A DNA stretch of 64,000 nt from Falsihalocynthiibacter sp042445055 (GCF_042445055.1 NZ_CP170339.1:1-64000); one strand, 5' to 3'; positions 18,249 through 27,693 are shown, counted from the first letter of the stretch. Made by a program: numbers and translations. Notes: generated by a model from the sequence alone, not told the origin.

Positions 18249-19091
18249 ATGAACGACGACCGACGCCATCCGTTCCGCCACAGTCGCCAAGACCGCGAAC
18301 AAGCCCACCATACTCCCGATACGCCACAAACGCTTGCGCCGGCCTATCGATTGGCGTTCGATGATGAGGAATTCCTTTGCCGCGAAGAGCTGCGCCCTGT
18401 TCGTTTGCAGCTTGAACTGCTCAAGCCTGAAATGATGCTGGATGAGCAAGAGATCAACTCAACGATCGTGATGTTCGGCGGCGCCCGTATCCCCGAACCC
18501 GCCAAGAAAGACACCGCTCGCACAAAAACGCTGGCGGAACTGTCCAAATACTATGAAGAAGCCCGTGAATTTGCGCGCCTTATGACGCTTAAATCCGGCG
18601 AGAGTGATGGCAAAGATAACGTCATCGTCACGGGCGGCGGTCCGGGTGTTATGGAGGCAGGCAACCGTGGTGCAGTAGATGCAGGAGGCGTTTCAATCGG
18701 GCTTAATATTGTGCTTCCGTTCGAGCAGGCACCCAATAGATACGTGACGCCCGAGCTGTGTTTCAACTTCCATTACTTCGCCATTCGCAAAATGCACTTC
18801 TTGATGCGCGCCAAGGCGATCACCGTTTTCCCTGGTGGGTTCGGGACGCTCGACGAGACATTCGAGGCGCTTACGCTCATTCAAACGGGCCGCATGGAGC
18901 CGATCCCGTTTCTACTGTTCGGTAAGGAGTTCTGGCAGAAGATCATCAATTGGGAAGCGCTCGCGGATGCAGGCACGATCTCGGAGAAGGATCTGGACCT
19001 TTTCCGCTTCGTTGATACCGCAGCGGAAGCGATCGAAATCATCGACAACTGGAACAAGCCAGAGCGCCGCCAAGCTATTCCAGGACGCTAG
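18249..19091 (+). CDS. LOG family protein (TIGR00730-like Rossmann-fold nucleotide hydrolase)
   Basis: Member of the LOG/lysine-decarboxylase-like family, whose characterised members cleave nucleoside monophosphates such as cytokinin riboside 5'-phosphates or AMP. The product is 280 aa. The family motifs are visible: GGGPGVMEAGNRGA and PGGFGTLDETFE. An N-terminal extension of about 70 residues precedes the fold. An AAAGGAA site supports the ATG at 18249. It converges with rlmN with only a 5-base gap. Confidence 0.88.
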   Translation: MNDDRRHPFRHSRQDREQAHHTPDTPQTLAPAYRLAFDDEEFLCREELRPVRLQLELLKPEMMLDEQEINSTIVMFGGARIPEPAKKDTARTKTLAELSKYYEEAREFARLMTLKSGESDGKDNVIVTGGGPGVMEAGNRGAVDAGGVSIGLNIVLPFEQAPNRYVTPELCFNFHYFAIRKMHFLMRAKAITVFPGGFGTLDETFEALTLIQTGRMEPIPFLLFGKEFWQKIINWEALADAGTISEKDLDLFRFVDTAAEAIEIIDNWNKPERRQAIPGR

Positions 19092-19096
19092 CGCGC

Positions 19097-20296
19097 TTAA
19101 CCCTGACGCATTTCCTGCTCGATCTGGCGTTTGCTCTTGCGGGCACGCTCCGTTTCGGACTTGAGCTGGCCACACGCGGCCATGATATCTTCGCCGCGTG
19201 GACGTCGGATAGGCGAAGAATATCCCGCGTTGTGAACGATATCGGCAAAGGCACGAATGCGGTTGTTTGAGCTGCGCTCATACGGCGCACCCGGCCATTC
19301 GTTGAACGGAATGAGATTGATCTTGGCAGGGATGCCTTCGATCAGCTTCATCAAGCGGTGCGCGTCCTCATCGCTGTCGTTCACGCCCTTCAGCATCACA
19401 TATTCAAAGGTGATCCGCTCGCTATTGCTCACCTTCGGATAGGCACGTAGCGCCTCAAGCAGGGCTTCGATATTCCAGCGCTTATTGATCGGCACCAGCA
19501 CATTCCGCACCTCGTCGGTTGTTGCGTGGAACGAAACGGCAAGCTGACAACCGATTTCCTCGGCTGTGCGCCAAATCTCTGGAACAACACCCGACGTCGA
19601 AAGAGTAATGCGGCGACGTGAAAGCGAAATACCCTCGGGATCCATCGCAATTTTCATCGCATCGCGAACGTTCTCAAAATTATAGAGCGGCTCGCCCATT
19701 CCCATCAGAACGATATTGGAAAGCAGACGTGCCTCTGGCGGATTTGGGACGCCGAGCTTGGGCCATTCACCCAAGTCATCGCGAGCAACCATGACCTGAC
19801 CAATGATTTCCGCAGCCGTCAAATTACGCACCAGCTTCTGAGTGCCCGTATGACAGAACGTACAAGTCAGCGTACATCCCACCTGTGAGCTAACGCAAAG
19901 CGTGCCGCGGTTGTCCTCTGGGATATAAACAATCTCGACTTCGTGACCGCCTGCGATACGCACCAAATACTTGCGTGTGCCGTCTTCGGAAACCTGACGG
20001 GTGACAACTTCGGGGACGCGAATTTCGCAAGTCTCTGCCAAGAGCGTACGGTAGTCTTTGGCCAGATTGCTCATCTGGTCGAAATCGCGCACGCCCTTCT
20101 GATAGATCCATTGCCAAATCTGCCCAGCGCGCATCTTGGCTTGTTTTTCTTTGGTTCCGATCGCAATCAACGCGTCGCGCAGCGCAGGCCGCGTCAACCC
20201 AACGAGGTTCACTTTTTCGCTCGGCGCTTCTTTGCGGGGCAATGTCAGCGTGTCTTGGGTTATCGCCTTGGAAACAGGTGCGATTGGATCGGTCAT
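19097..20296 (-). CDS. rlmN: Dual-specificity 23S rRNA / tRNA adenine-C2 methyltransferase RlmN
   Basis: Radical-SAM enzyme that methylates C2 of A2503 in 23S rRNA and A37 in some tRNAs. The product is 399 aa. The iron-sulfur CxxxCxxC is in GCTLTCTFCHTGTQ. The SAM-binding segment is VLMGMGEPLYNFENV, and MAACGQL near the C-terminus supplies the methyl-carrier Cys. The ATG at 20296 has GGAGAG just upstream; a TTG five codons earlier is less likely. Confidence 0.95.
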   Translation of the reverse strand: MTDPIAPVSKAITQDTLTLPRKEAPSEKVNLVGLTRPALRDALIAIGTKEKQAKMRAGQIWQWIYQKGVRDFDQMSNLAKDYRTLLAETCEIRVPEVVTRQVSEDGTRKYLVRIAGGHEVEIVYIPEDNRGTLCVSSQVGCTLTCTFCHTGTQKLVRNLTAAEIIGQVMVARDDLGEWPKLGVPNPPEARLLSNIVLMGMGEPLYNFENVRDAMKIAMDPEGISLSRRRITLSTSGVVPEIWRTAEEIGCQLAVSFHATTDEVRNVLVPINKRWNIEALLEALRAYPKVSNSERITFEYVMLKGVNDSDEDAHRLMKLIEGIPAKINLIPFNEWPGAPYERSSNNRIRAFADIVHNAGYSSPIRRPRGEDIMAACGQLKSETERARKSKRQIEQEMRQG

Positions 20297-20344
20297 ATCT
20301 CTCTCCGACAAGGATCAGACGGGCGTCATACAGGCATACTAGCA

Positions 20345-20386
20345 GAATGACAAAGGATTCGCCCAATAAGAGCGAATCCTTCATTC
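20345..20386 (-). terminator. Probable terminator of ialB
   Basis: A perfect 10-bp stem, AAGGATTCGC (20353-20362) with GCGAATCCTT (20372-20381), encloses a 9-base loop. An outer GAATG/CATTC stem (20345-20349 / 20382-20386) extends it past a 3-base bulge. It lies just after the ialB stop on the minus strand and before rlmN. The T-run is short, so termination strength is uncertain. Confidence 0.6.
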
Positions 20387-20413
20387 AAAACATCTTGTGA
20401 TCGTGAGGAGCGC

Positions 20414-20953
20414 TTACGTACCGCAGCGCTTCTCTGCTTCTTCGATAGCCGCCGTAAAGCCAAGCAAGCTAAAGGTATCTTGGGTTTGCGTGCCCCGCGA
20501 AGAACGTCCGGTTACGATTGCTGTGGCGCCGCGTTTCATCGCTGTGATGATCTTGGCGTCATCCGCAGCGGTCGCAGGCCATGCATTTTCCTTGGAGGTA
20601 AAGAAGTCGAACTTTGAATCGCCAACCTCAACAGAAACGGTCGAGCCATCCGCAAAGGGATATCCACCGGTAAAGGAAACTTCGGATTTCACATTCGCGC
20701 TCGGACGGTACGTCACATAAAGCAGGATATCGCTACGACGCACAGCCACAACGCGGCCGTCCTTGGTGTTTACAGTTTCTTTGGGAGCGGAGACAGCCCA
20801 ACACTCGGTCGGATCATCCTCAACAAACACGCTCCAATCGGTGTTCGCTGCGACGCGGTTTGTGGATTCCTGTGCCAATGCGCTACCAGTGATACCAACA
20901 CATGCAAGAGTTCCAAATACAACGCCCTGCGTTTTTGCCAAAATTGATTTCAT
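20414..20953 (-). CDS. IalB family (invasion-associated locus B) periplasmic protein
   Basis: A 179 aa exported protein with a signal peptide ending near GSALAQ. The mature part follows the IalB pattern: an N-terminal WSVFVEDDPTECWAVS, an RRSDILLYVTYRP strand, GYPFADGSTVSVEVG, and a C-terminal region ending in a Cys-containing EKRCGT. The family is widespread in alphaproteobacteria and best known from Bartonella invasion. In free-living relatives the role is undefined, so no virulence function is implied here. The two cysteines probably form a disulphide. Confidence 0.85.
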   Translation of the reverse strand: MKSILAKTQGVVFGTLACVGITGSALAQESTNRVAANTDWSVFVEDDPTECWAVSAPKETVNTKDGRVVAVRRSDILLYVTYRPSANVKSEVSFTGGYPFADGSTVSVEVGDSKFDFFTSKENAWPATAADDAKIITAMKRGATAIVTGRSSRGTQTQDTFSLLGFTAAIEEAEKRCGT

Positions 20954-21152
20954 CTGTTCACAGCCTCCAGCTGTAGTACCTCAAGTTTCAGGGGGCGCGG
21001 TCACTCTTACGGACGACTTTGCGCTGGTCCTGTGATGTTATTCTCGATATGCCTACTTTAGCGTAATTTCTCTAGATAATAAAAGCCCCGTTGGCGGAAA
21101 ATTGCGCACTGCAAGTTCTGCGCCCGAACAGATGAAATTAAGGAACGACAAT

Positions 21153-22148
21153 ATGACATCCCCTATCCCAATGGCTGAACTTTGGCGTGGAGATATGCTT
21201 GAATCCTTTCACACTGGACACGCGGTTATTTGTTCAGCAAACGGCGAGATCGTAGAGGCATGGGGCGACCCGACCCAAATCATTTTTCCACGCAGTTCCT
21301 GTAAAATGATCCAAGCCCTCCCGTTGATCGAAAGCGGTGCGGCAGAAGCATCAAACCTGACAGCGGAGCAACTCGCACTTTCCTGCGCAAGCCATCAAGG
21401 CGCGGCGATCCACACTAAGAGTGTTGGGAGCTGGCTCGCTTCGTTGGGAATGTCGCACGACGATCTGCGCTGTGGTGCGCAACCTTCCTCGGACAGTGAT
21501 GAACGTAAACGTCTGATTTTAGAGCACGAAAGCCCCTGCCAGCTTCACAATAACTGCTCTGGCAAACACGCGGGGTTCCTGACGCTGAACCAACACATCG
21601 GGGGTGGTTCAGAATACATCGACCTATCACATCCTGTGCAAACTGCGGTTAAGGCAGCATTCGAAGAGGTCACTCAAGAAACGAGTTCCGGATACGGGAT
21701 CGACGGTTGCTCGGCCCCTAACCACACAACCTCTGTTCACGGGCTTGCACGCGCGATGGCCTTCTTCGCAGCCGCGCGCGAGGGTCAGGGTACACGCGAA
21801 ACGGCGGCAGCCAAACTTGTGAACGCCATGCGCACCTATCCTGAATTGGTTGCCGGTGAAACGCGGGCCTGCACCGAGCTTATGCGTGCCATGGACCACA
21901 AGGTCGCGATCAAAACAGGAGCCGACGGCGTTTTCGTCGCGATCCTTCCCGATCAAAAGCTAGGCGTTGCGCTAAAAATCACCGATGGCGCGACACGCGC
22001 AAGCGAATGCGCAATTGCCGCCATCCTAGTGAAGCTCGGTGTGTTGGACGCAAACCACCCTGCGACACTTAAGAGAATGAACGCGCCTCAGATCAATTGG
22101 CGTGGGGTCACTGCCGCGTGGATACGCCCCTCCGCAGCGCTCGCCTAG
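21153..22148 (+). CDS. Asparaginase family protein (L-asparaginase II type)
   Basis: Predicted cytoplasmic amidohydrolase of the bacterial asparaginase II (Rhizobium-type) family, hydrolysing asparagine to aspartate and ammonia. The product is 331 aa. Recognisable segments are FPRSSCKMIQALPLIESGA, LSCASHQGAAIHT, NNCSGKHAGFLTL and YGIDGCSAPNHTTS, where the conserved Ser, Lys and Cys lie. The ATG at 21153 has an AAGGA site (21140-21144) 8 bases upstream and is chosen over the open frame to 21102. Its stop overlaps that of the convergent exporter gene at CTAG (22145-22148). Confidence 0.88.
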   Translation: MTSPIPMAELWRGDMLESFHTGHAVICSANGEIVEAWGDPTQIIFPRSSCKMIQALPLIESGAAEASNLTAEQLALSCASHQGAAIHTKSVGSWLASLGMSHDDLRCGAQPSSDSDERKRLILEHESPCQLHNNCSGKHAGFLTLNQHIGGGSEYIDLSHPVQTAVKAAFEEVTQETSSGYGIDGCSAPNHTTSVHGLARAMAFFAAAREGQGTRETAAAKLVNAMRTYPELVAGETRACTELMRAMDHKVAIKTGADGVFVAILPDQKLGVALKITDGATRASECAIAAILVKLGVLDANHPATLKRMNAPQINWRGVTAAWIRPSAALA

Positions 22149-22903
22149 AACATATCCCAAAGTAATTTTACAGCTAGGCTGGCCGAAGTGATCACAAGCA
22201 ACGGCTTGATCACCCGCGAACCGATTTTCACCGCCAGCGCCGCGCCACAGGTTGCCCCCGCGATCTGCGCGGCGCCCATTGCCAGCCCCGTAAACCACCA
22301 CGGCGTTGCAACGAACGAGAATGCGACGATCGCCCCTAGGTTAGACGCGAAGTTCAATAATTTGGTATGCGCTGTGGCCTTTAGCACTCCGTAACCAGCC
22401 AACGTGACAAAGGCGATCATAAAGAACGATCCCGTTCCGGGCCCCAGCAATCCGTCATACGCCGCGATCAAAGGAACCATCGTGGCCATAAACACCGGCC
22501 CCGACATGCGGCGCGTGCGGTCATTATCATCCAATCCGGGCTTGAAGGCGAAAAACAGCGCAATTGCGACCATCAAGAACGGCAATACCAGCCTAATGAG
22601 ATCAACGGGCAACACCGATATCAAGAGCGCCCCAACGACCGAAGCGCTAAATGAAATGGTCGCGGGCACGATCTGTTCTCGTAACGAAACCATCCCCGCC
22701 CGTGCATATGATATCGCAGCGGTCGCAGCGCCAAATACACCCTGAACCTTGTTGGTCGCCAACGCATCAATCGGCGAGCCACCCACAAGCAAGAGCACGG
22801 GCACCGTAATCAGCCCGCCGCCACCTGCAATCGCGTCAATAAATCCCGCGAAGAACCCCGCAAGGATCAGCAGCGCGAGAATGTCATATGTGACCTCAAA
22901 CAC
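22145..22903 (-). CDS. TSUP family transporter (TauE/SafE type)
   Basis: Inner-membrane protein of 252 aa with about eight hydrophobic segments and two copies of the TSUP glycine/proline-rich motif (AGFFAGFIDAIAGGGGLITVPVLLL and YDGLLGPGTGSFFMIAFV). The family exports small sulfur-containing organic anions such as sulfite or sulfoacetate; the substrate here is unknown. It starts with GTG overlapping the serB stop by 8 bases, so it is probably translationally coupled to serB. Confidence 0.88.
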   Translation of the reverse strand: MFEVTYDILALLILAGFFAGFIDAIAGGGGLITVPVLLLVGGSPIDALATNKVQGVFGAATAAISYARAGMVSLREQIVPATISFSASVVGALLISVLPVDLIRLVLPFLMVAIALFFAFKPGLDDNDRTRRMSGPVFMATMVPLIAAYDGLLGPGTGSFFMIAFVTLAGYGVLKATAHTKLLNFASNLGAIVAFSFVATPWWFTGLAMGAAQIAGATCGAALAVKIGSRVIKPLLVITSASLAVKLLWDMF

Positions 22904-23774
22904 TCGCGAACTCGGATTGGGCGTACCCTTGGATATACAACAACGCCGTCAGGTCGCCGTGATTGATCCGAATTTCACACTCTGCAGCAACACTTGGTTT
23001 GGCATGGAGCGCTACACCCGAACCCGCACGGCCCAGCATTCCCAAGTCGTTTGCACCGTCACCAACCGCAAGGACGTCCTGTTCCGAGATGCCCAAACGC
23101 GCCGTGATTTGCTCCAGCGCATCTACCTTGGCCTGACGGCCAAGAATTGGCATTCCAACTTCACCGCTTAGCTTGCCGTTTTCTATGATGAGTGTGTTCG
23201 CACGGTTTTCATCGAACCCCAAAAGTGCCGCGACCTTCGCCGTGAACGCTGTAAACCCACCGGACACAAGCGCCGCATAGGCTCCGTTCTTCTTCATCGT
23301 TGCCAAGAGCGCCTTACCGCCTGGCATCAATTCGATACGCGTATTTAGGACGTGATCAATCATGCTCTCGTCCAACCCCTTAAGAAGACCAACGCGCTCA
23401 CGCAATGCGCCATCAAAGTCCAACTCGCCATTCATCGCTCGCGCCGTAATGTCAGCGACCCTCGGGCCAACGCCAGCCTCATCCGCCAACTCATCGATGC
23501 ATTCCTGACGAATCATGGTGCTATCCATATCAGCCAAGAGCATTTTCTTTGCGCGATTCTCGCGTGGCTGAACTATCAGATCGACACCGATTTCCTGCAA
23601 ATCCTGCCAAACATCCCAGCGGTTCTCCGGCATTTCGCCTAGCGAGAACTCCGCGGCCTCGCCGACCGCAAGCCAGATAGCATCGCCGCCACCCCAAGCG
23701 TTCCTTAGGGATTCAACAATTTCGCGTGAAAGATTGGGCGCAGCCGGATTGGTGAGAAGCGTGGCGATGTACAT
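22896..23774 (-). CDS. serB: Phosphoserine phosphatase
   Basis: HAD-family enzyme that performs the last step of serine synthesis, dephosphorylating O-phosphoserine. The product is 292 aa. The nucleophile motif ADMDSTMIRQECIDELA is at about residue 108, SGGFTAF is motif II, and GDGANDLGML is motif IV. An N-terminal regulatory-like domain of about 80 residues precedes it. It is divergent from serC-serA with 155 bases between starts, so the complete phosphorylated serine pathway is clustered. Confidence 0.93.
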   Translation of the reverse strand: MYIATLLTNPAAPNLSREIVESLRNAWGGGDAIWLAVGEAAEFSLGEMPENRWDVWQDLQEIGVDLIVQPRENRAKKMLLADMDSTMIRQECIDELADEAGVGPRVADITARAMNGELDFDGALRERVGLLKGLDESMIDHVLNTRIELMPGGKALLATMKKNGAYAALVSGGFTAFTAKVAALLGFDENRANTLIIENGKLSGEVGMPILGRQAKVDALEQITARLGISEQDVLAVGDGANDLGMLGRAGSGVALHAKPSVAAECEIRINHGDLTALLYIQGYAQSEFASV

Positions 23775-23850
23775 GAAAGTTTCCGATAGTGAACGGGATT
23801 ATTACGAAAGATGACTTACAGCGCGAGTTAACGCAATTTTGCGGCTTGCG

Positions 23851-23905
23851 CCACCCTTGGAACCTCTCTATCTCGGCAGGTGGGACACCCTTCCCCAACG
23901 AAGGG
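23851..23905 (+). ncRNA. Candidate serC leader RNA
   Basis: The serC 5' region contains a perfect 6-bp hairpin, CCCTTC (23888-23893) with GAAGGG (23900-23905), loop CCCAAC. A preceding stem is formed by CCACC (23851-23855) and GGTGG (23879-23883). The serC ribosome site GAGGAT follows at 23917-23922. From memory, a structured serC RNA motif was proposed upstream of serC in alphaproteobacteria by comparative genomics, and this position fits it. I cannot confirm the consensus match. Confidence 0.5.
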
Positions 23906-23929
23906 CATATATCTGTGAGGATACCATCA

Positions 23930-25072
23930 ATGGTTACTAATACCCCGGCCACGCGTCCGGCCAATCCGCGTTTTTCTTCTGGCCCATGCGCCAAACCTGC
24001 TTCCTGGACATTAGATGCACTTGCTGACGCGCCTTTGGGCCGCTCGCACCGTGCCGCAGTCGGGAAAGCGAAACTCAAGGATGCGATCGAAACTACTCGC
24101 GAAGTCCTTGGCATCCCTTCAGATTACAAAATCGGCATCGTCCCCGCCTCTGATACTGGCGCGATGGAGATGGCGATGTGGTCCCTTCTCGGCGAACGTC
24201 CTGCGGAAATGATTGCGTGGGAATCCTTTGGTGCTGGCTGGGTCACCGATGTTGTTAAACAACTCAAGATCGAAGCCAACGTGCGCACCGCCGACTATGG
24301 CGAAATCGTTGATATGACAGCTGTGGATTACAACAAAGATGTTGTCTTCACATGGAACGGCACCACTTCGGGCGTTCGGATGCCGAACGGCGATGCGATC
24401 CCTGCGGACCGCAAGGGCCTAACAATCTGCGACGCGACTTCGGCCGCATTCGCGATGGATTTGCCGTGGGACAAGCTCGATGTCACAACGTTTAGCTGGC
24501 AAAAAGTTCTTGGCGGCGAAGCAGCGCACGGGATGCTCATCCTTAGCCCGCGCGCCGTTGAGCGCCTTGAGAGCTATACGCCAGCTTGGCCGCTTCCCAA
24601 GATTTTCCGCCTCACCAAAGGTGGCAAACTGATCGACGGTATTTTCTCTGGTGCGACGATCAACACGCCTTCGATGCTCTGCGTTGAGGATTATCTTGTT
24701 GCGCTGAATTGGGCAAAGGAACAAGGCGGTCTCAAAGGTTTGATCGCCCGCGCCGACGCCAATACCGCAGAAGTCACAAAGTTTGTGGAAGCGCACGACT
24801 GGATCGAGTTCCTCGCTGCCGACCCTGCTATTCGCTCGACCACTTCGGTTTGCGTAAAATTCACCGATGACCGCATCCAAGACGGCGCGGCTTTTGCCAA
24901 AGCGGTGGCCAAGCGCCTCGAGAACGAAGGCGTTGCGCTGGATATTGGGGCTTATCGCGATGCGCCTGCGGGCCTTCGGATCTGGTGCGGTGGTACGATT
25001 GAATCATCCGATGTGGCGGCGCTTATGCCTTGGCTTGATTGGGCGTTTAACGCCGAGATCGAAGCACAATAA
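23930..25072 (+). CDS. serC: Phosphoserine aminotransferase
   Basis: PLP enzyme that transaminates 3-phosphohydroxypyruvate to phosphoserine with glutamate. The product is 380 aa and of the alphaproteobacterial SerC type (N-terminal PATRPANPRFSSGPCAKP). The PLP-lysine segment is TFSWQKVLGGEAAHGM. The ATG at 23930 has a GAGGA site 8 bases upstream. An open frame continues to 23789 but would translate through the structured leader, so it is rejected. serA follows after 60 bases on the same strand. Confidence 0.95.
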   Translation: MVTNTPATRPANPRFSSGPCAKPASWTLDALADAPLGRSHRAAVGKAKLKDAIETTREVLGIPSDYKIGIVPASDTGAMEMAMWSLLGERPAEMIAWESFGAGWVTDVVKQLKIEANVRTADYGEIVDMTAVDYNKDVVFTWNGTTSGVRMPNGDAIPADRKGLTICDATSAAFAMDLPWDKLDVTTFSWQKVLGGEAAHGMLILSPRAVERLESYTPAWPLPKIFRLTKGGKLIDGIFSGATINTPSMLCVEDYLVALNWAKEQGGLKGLIARADANTAEVTKFVEAHDWIEFLAADPAIRSTTSVCVKFTDDRIQDGAAFAKAVAKRLENEGVALDIGAYRDAPAGLRIWCGGTIESSDVAALMPWLDWAFNAEIEAQ

Positions 25073-25078
25073 ATTCCG

Positions 25079-25098
25079 GAGGGCGCAATGCCGCCCTT
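25079..25098 (+). promoter_or_regulatory. serC-serA intercistronic hairpin
   Basis: A 7-bp stem with arms 25079-25085 and 25092-25098 (AGGGCG/CGCCCT plus one G-T pair) and the 6-base loop CAATGC sits just after the serC stop. No T-run follows, so it is likelier an mRNA-stabilising or processing structure than a terminator. Confidence 0.4.
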
Positions 25099-25132
25099 CA
25101 CTCCCCCATTCAAACTTTTTGAGGAGGCCACC

Positions 25133-26728
25133 ATGGCACCTAGAGTTCTCGTATCCGACAAACTCAGCGAAAGCGCTGTACAAATTTTCCGCGACCGTGG
25201 CATCGAAGTAGATTTCGAGCCTAACCTTGGCAAAGACAAAGACGCGCTCTTTGAAAAGATCAAAGATTACGACGGCCTCGCCATTCGTTCCGCAACGAAG
25301 GTAACCGAAAAAATCCTTGGCAACGCTGACAACCTCAAGGTCGTCGCGCGCGCAGGTATCGGTGTGGACAACGTGGACATCCCCGCCGCTTCGAAAAAGG
25401 GTGTGATCGTCATGAACACGCCGTTCGGCAACATGATCACAACTGCCGAGCACGCCATCGCAATGATGTTCGCCGTCGCTCGCCAAATCCCAGAAGCCTC
25501 CGCGAGTACGCACGCTGGCAAGTGGGAAAAATCCAAGTTCATGGGTGTTGAACTCACGAACAAAACCCTTGGTGTTATCGGCGCAGGCAACATCGGCGGC
25601 ATCGTTTGTGAACGCGCTGTTGGCCTCAAGATGAAGGTCATCGCGTATGACCCCTATCTCTCCGAGGAACGCGCTGCGAAACTTGGCGTAACCAAGGTCG
25701 AGCTTGACGAGCTGCTCGCCCGTGCCGATTTCATCACGCTTCACGTTCCCGCAACAGATGCGACACGCGGTATGATCAATGCCGAAACGATTGCAAAGAT
25801 GAAAAAAGGCGTTCGGATCATCAACTGTGCGCGCGGCGGCCTCGTTATCGAAGCTGACCTTGCCGAAGCCCTGAAATCCGGTTATGTCGCAGGCGCCGCA
25901 TTCGACGTATTCGAAGTAGAGCCCGCTCAGGACAGCCCGCTTTTCAACCTTCCCAACGTGGTTTGCACTCCGCACCTCGGCGCATCGACCACCGAGGCAC
26001 AGGAAAACGTTGCCGTTCAAGTGGCAGAGCAAATGTCGGACTACCTTTTGACAGGTGCAGTCACCAATGCGTTGAACATGCCGTCGGTAACAGCCGAAGA
26101 AGCCAAAGTTATGGGCCCATGGGTCAAACTGGCCGAGCATCTCGGTGCCTTCATCGGCCAACTCACAGACGAGCCGATCACCGCAATCAACATCACATAT
26201 GATGGCGCGGTTTCAAAAATGAACCTTGCAGCGCTTGAGTGTGCGGCGGTTGCGGGCATCATGCAATCGACTAACCCTGATGTGAACATGGTCTCGGCCC
26301 CTGTGATCGCCAAAGATCGCGGGATCAAGATCAGCAAAACAACGCAGGAAAAGTCCGGTGCGTTCGATGCCTACATCAAGCTAACAATCGTGACACCAGA
26401 GCGCACCCGCTCCATTGCCGGTACGGTCTTTAGCGATGGCAAGCCACGCTTTATCCAGATCAAAGGCATCAACATCGACGCCGAAATCGGCAAGCACATG
26501 CTCTATACAACCAACAAAGACGTTCCGGGCATTATCGGTACGCTGGGTGGTGTTTTGGGCACGAACGGCGTCAACATCGCGAACTTTACCTTGGGCCGCG
26601 CGGATCAGGGTGGCGACGCGATTGCGCTTCTTTATGTGGATGGCAAAGTTGCCGACTCCACGCTTGCTAAACTCACCGAGACGGGCTTGTTCCAGTCGGT
26701 GAAGCCATTGGAATTTGATGTCGCCTAG
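25133..26728 (+). CDS. serA: D-3-phosphoglycerate dehydrogenase
   Basis: NAD-dependent first enzyme of serine synthesis. The product is 531 aa, the long form. The NAD-binding domain shows GVIGAGNIGGIVCERA and INCARGGLVIEADL, and the catalytic His is in CTPHLGAST. An intervening ASB domain and a C-terminal ACT domain (VPGIIGTLGGVLGTNGVNIANFTLGR) follow. A strong GAGGAGG site (25121-25127) lies 5 bases before the ATG at 25133. The ACT domain suggests allosteric control by serine, as in other long-form enzymes. A terminator follows. Confidence 0.96.
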   Translation: MAPRVLVSDKLSESAVQIFRDRGIEVDFEPNLGKDKDALFEKIKDYDGLAIRSATKVTEKILGNADNLKVVARAGIGVDNVDIPAASKKGVIVMNTPFGNMITTAEHAIAMMFAVARQIPEASASTHAGKWEKSKFMGVELTNKTLGVIGAGNIGGIVCERAVGLKMKVIAYDPYLSEERAAKLGVTKVELDELLARADFITLHVPATDATRGMINAETIAKMKKGVRIINCARGGLVIEADLAEALKSGYVAGAAFDVFEVEPAQDSPLFNLPNVVCTPHLGASTTEAQENVAVQVAEQMSDYLLTGAVTNALNMPSVTAEEAKVMGPWVKLAEHLGAFIGQLTDEPITAINITYDGAVSKMNLAALECAAVAGIMQSTNPDVNMVSAPVIAKDRGIKISKTTQEKSGAFDAYIKLTIVTPERTRSIAGTVFSDGKPRFIQIKGINIDAEIGKHMLYTTNKDVPGIIGTLGGVLGTNGVNIANFTLGRADQGGDAIALLYVDGKVADSTLAKLTETGLFQSVKPLEFDVA

Positions 26729-26756
26729 GCCCACGGGCACCTAGAATTCCACAGGA

Positions 26757-26794
26757 GGTCCGCCGGTTTATCTGGCGGATCTTTTGTCGTTTTT
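26757..26794 (+). terminator. Intrinsic terminator of serC-serA
   Basis: An 8-bp stem (26757-26764 with 26774-26781, TCCGCC/GGCGGA core) and 9-base loop are followed by TTTTGTCGTTTTT. It is one of only two classical stem-plus-T-run terminators noticed in the window. Confidence 0.8.
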
Positions 26795-26830
26795 AAATCT
26801 GGTCTTGGACCGGCGAACCAAAGGAACACT

Positions 26831-27610
26831 ATGCGTACCTATGCTATCGGCGATATTCACGGCCAAATCGACATGCTCCGCCGCGCTCACGCGCAAATCG
26901 ACGCGGATCGTAAACGCGTAGATGACTCTGACGCGCCGATTGTTCACCTCGGCGATCTGGTCGATCGTGGTCCCGACAGTAAAGGCGTCGTTCAATACCT
27001 GATGGATGGCATATCCGCTGGGGAGAACTGGGTCGTCCTTAAGGGCAATCACGACCGTATGTTCCTCTGGTTTCTCGAGGAGGCGTCGCGCGCAGACCCG
27101 CATTTGTTTATCGGACTCGACTGGCTTCACTATCGTCTTGGGGGTTCCGAAACGCTCGGCTCCTATGGCGTTAACGTAAATGACAAGCGGCGCTATGGCG
27201 AAGTCCACGCCGAAGCACGGACCAAAGTGCCGCAAGAGCATCTCGATTTCATAGGCGAACGGCCCACTTCATTTTCGCGCGGCGAACTGCTGTTTGTGCA
27301 TGCAGGCATCCGTCCGAACGTGTCCATCACAGACCAGCACGAGGATGATCTCGTTTGGATACGCGAGGGGTTTCTGGACAGTAACGTTGATCATGGCCCT
27401 TTGGTTGTGCACGGGCATACTGCGCTCAACTATGCCACGCGCTATCCTAATCGCGTGAACCTCGATAGTTCGGCGGCCTACGGTAAATCGCTCACCGCGG
27501 CCGTCTTTGAAGGGCGCACGGCCATGAAGCTGACCGACACTGGGCGCACCGAAATCCCCGTGAGCGCCGTCCCCGCGACACTCCCCGAAAAGCATGCATT
27601 CAAGCGCTAG
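26831..27610 (+). CDS. Metallophosphoesterase (calcineurin-like, Ser/Thr phosphatase type)
   Basis: Di-metal phosphoesterase of 259 aa. The metal ligands are in the classic order: GDIHGQ (residues 7-12), GDLVDRG, KGNHDRMF and VVHGHT. This arrangement resembles phage-lambda-like protein phosphatases and ApaH-like enzymes, so either phosphoprotein or dinucleoside polyphosphate hydrolysis is possible. It lies alone downstream of the serA terminator, on the same strand as the thiolase gene. Confidence 0.85.
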   Translation: MRTYAIGDIHGQIDMLRRAHAQIDADRKRVDDSDAPIVHLGDLVDRGPDSKGVVQYLMDGISAGENWVVLKGNHDRMFLWFLEEASRADPHLFIGLDWLHYRLGGSETLGSYGVNVNDKRRYGEVHAEARTKVPQEHLDFIGERPTSFSRGELLFVHAGIRPNVSITDQHEDDLVWIREGFLDSNVDHGPLVVHGHTALNYATRYPNRVNLDSSAAYGKSLTAAVFEGRTAMKLTDTGRTEIPVSAVPATLPEKHAFKR

Positions 27611-27693
27611 CCCCTAAGTTGTGCAGAACGTGACGTAATACTATGTCCGTCAAATCAGCCTGCTAAACTCTCTCCGAACAATAGGAGAGAGCC

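Noticed and set aside
25004..26161. 385-codon open frame antisense to serA
   Set aside because: It lies fully opposite serC/serA, has no ribosome site or recognisable motif, and its length follows from GC-biased third positions of serA.
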